From Gammaproteobacteria bacterium (GTDB lineage: Bacteria > Pseudomonadota > Gammaproteobacteria > Chromatiales > Chromatiaceae): a stretch of DNA of 5,317 nt. The DNA lies in contig JAHDCB010000118.1 in the NCBI GenBank assembly GCA_020630035.1, forward strand, positions 1-5,317, read 5' to 3'. The notes beneath the pieces are model-generated. The model was not told where the DNA came from. It saw only the letters and a list, made by a program, of their open reading frames with translations, and ran no database searches. Positions 5,312 through 5,317 of the stretch are shown piece by piece; position 1 is the first letter of the stretch, and every line of letters starts with the position of its first letter. The translations under genes and the position numbers were made by a program.

Positions 5312-5317
5312 TGAGGA
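5312..5317 (+). promoter_or_regulatory. Shine-Dalgarno-like sequence at the right edge
   Basis: The last six bases read TGAGGA, a good match to the ribosome binding consensus, and follow a gene-poor stretch. They suggest that a + strand gene begins within about 10 bases beyond the window. The alternative, a start at the ATG at 5311-5313 with AAGG four bases upstream, is also possible, but only two bases of coding sequence beyond the ATG and part of a codon would be visible. Confidence 0.4.

Overview
The window reads as ordinary bacterial chromosome of moderate GC content. It carries a C5-pathway hemA next to prfA (the arrangement common in Gammaproteobacteria), a CCA-encoding tRNA-Lys gene and a heptose-type phosphosugar isomerase, which points to a Gram-negative with LPS. 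I read it as a gammaproteobacterium. The sequence does not fix the genus, and the class assignment is inference.

Left part (1-2833, + strand): the 3' end of an NADPH-dependent FMN reductase-like gene is followed after 3 bases by hemA (glutamyl-tRNA reductase, first committed step of tetrapyrrole synthesis) and after a further 8 bases by prfA (release factor 1). The tight spacing, and the lack of clear Shine-Dalgarno sequences before hemA and prfA, suggest one co-transcribed and partly translationally coupled unit. The usual third member, prmC (methyltransferase for the RF1 GGQ glutamine), is not in the window.

Centre (2834-3240): directly after the prfA stop is a compact sigma70-type promoter, a complete tRNA-Lys(UUU) gene with encoded CCA, and a strong intrinsic terminator. 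Beyond it lies the most interesting part of the window: an elaborate structured element of about 110 nt at 3069-3179. A 26-bp bulged stem closes a three-way junction whose two arms each end in an AYGGAY terminal loop. This fits the TwoAYGGAY candidate ncRNA motif as I remember it, and the loops look like CsrA/RsmA binding sites. A third, smaller GGA-loop hairpin lies just upstream at 3036-3050.

Right part (3241-5024, - strand): gmhA-like sedoheptulose-7-phosphate isomerase and sat (homomeric ATP sulfurylase) form a two-gene unit with an ATGA overlap. They are convergent with the tRNA/ncRNA region. The pairing is unusual because the enzymes belong to unrelated pathways (LPS heptose synthesis and sulfate activation).

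Right edge (5025-5317): a possible 38-codon ORF on the + strand, two small hairpins, and a good Shine-Dalgarno-like hexamer at the last bases that suggests another + strand gene starts just outside the window.
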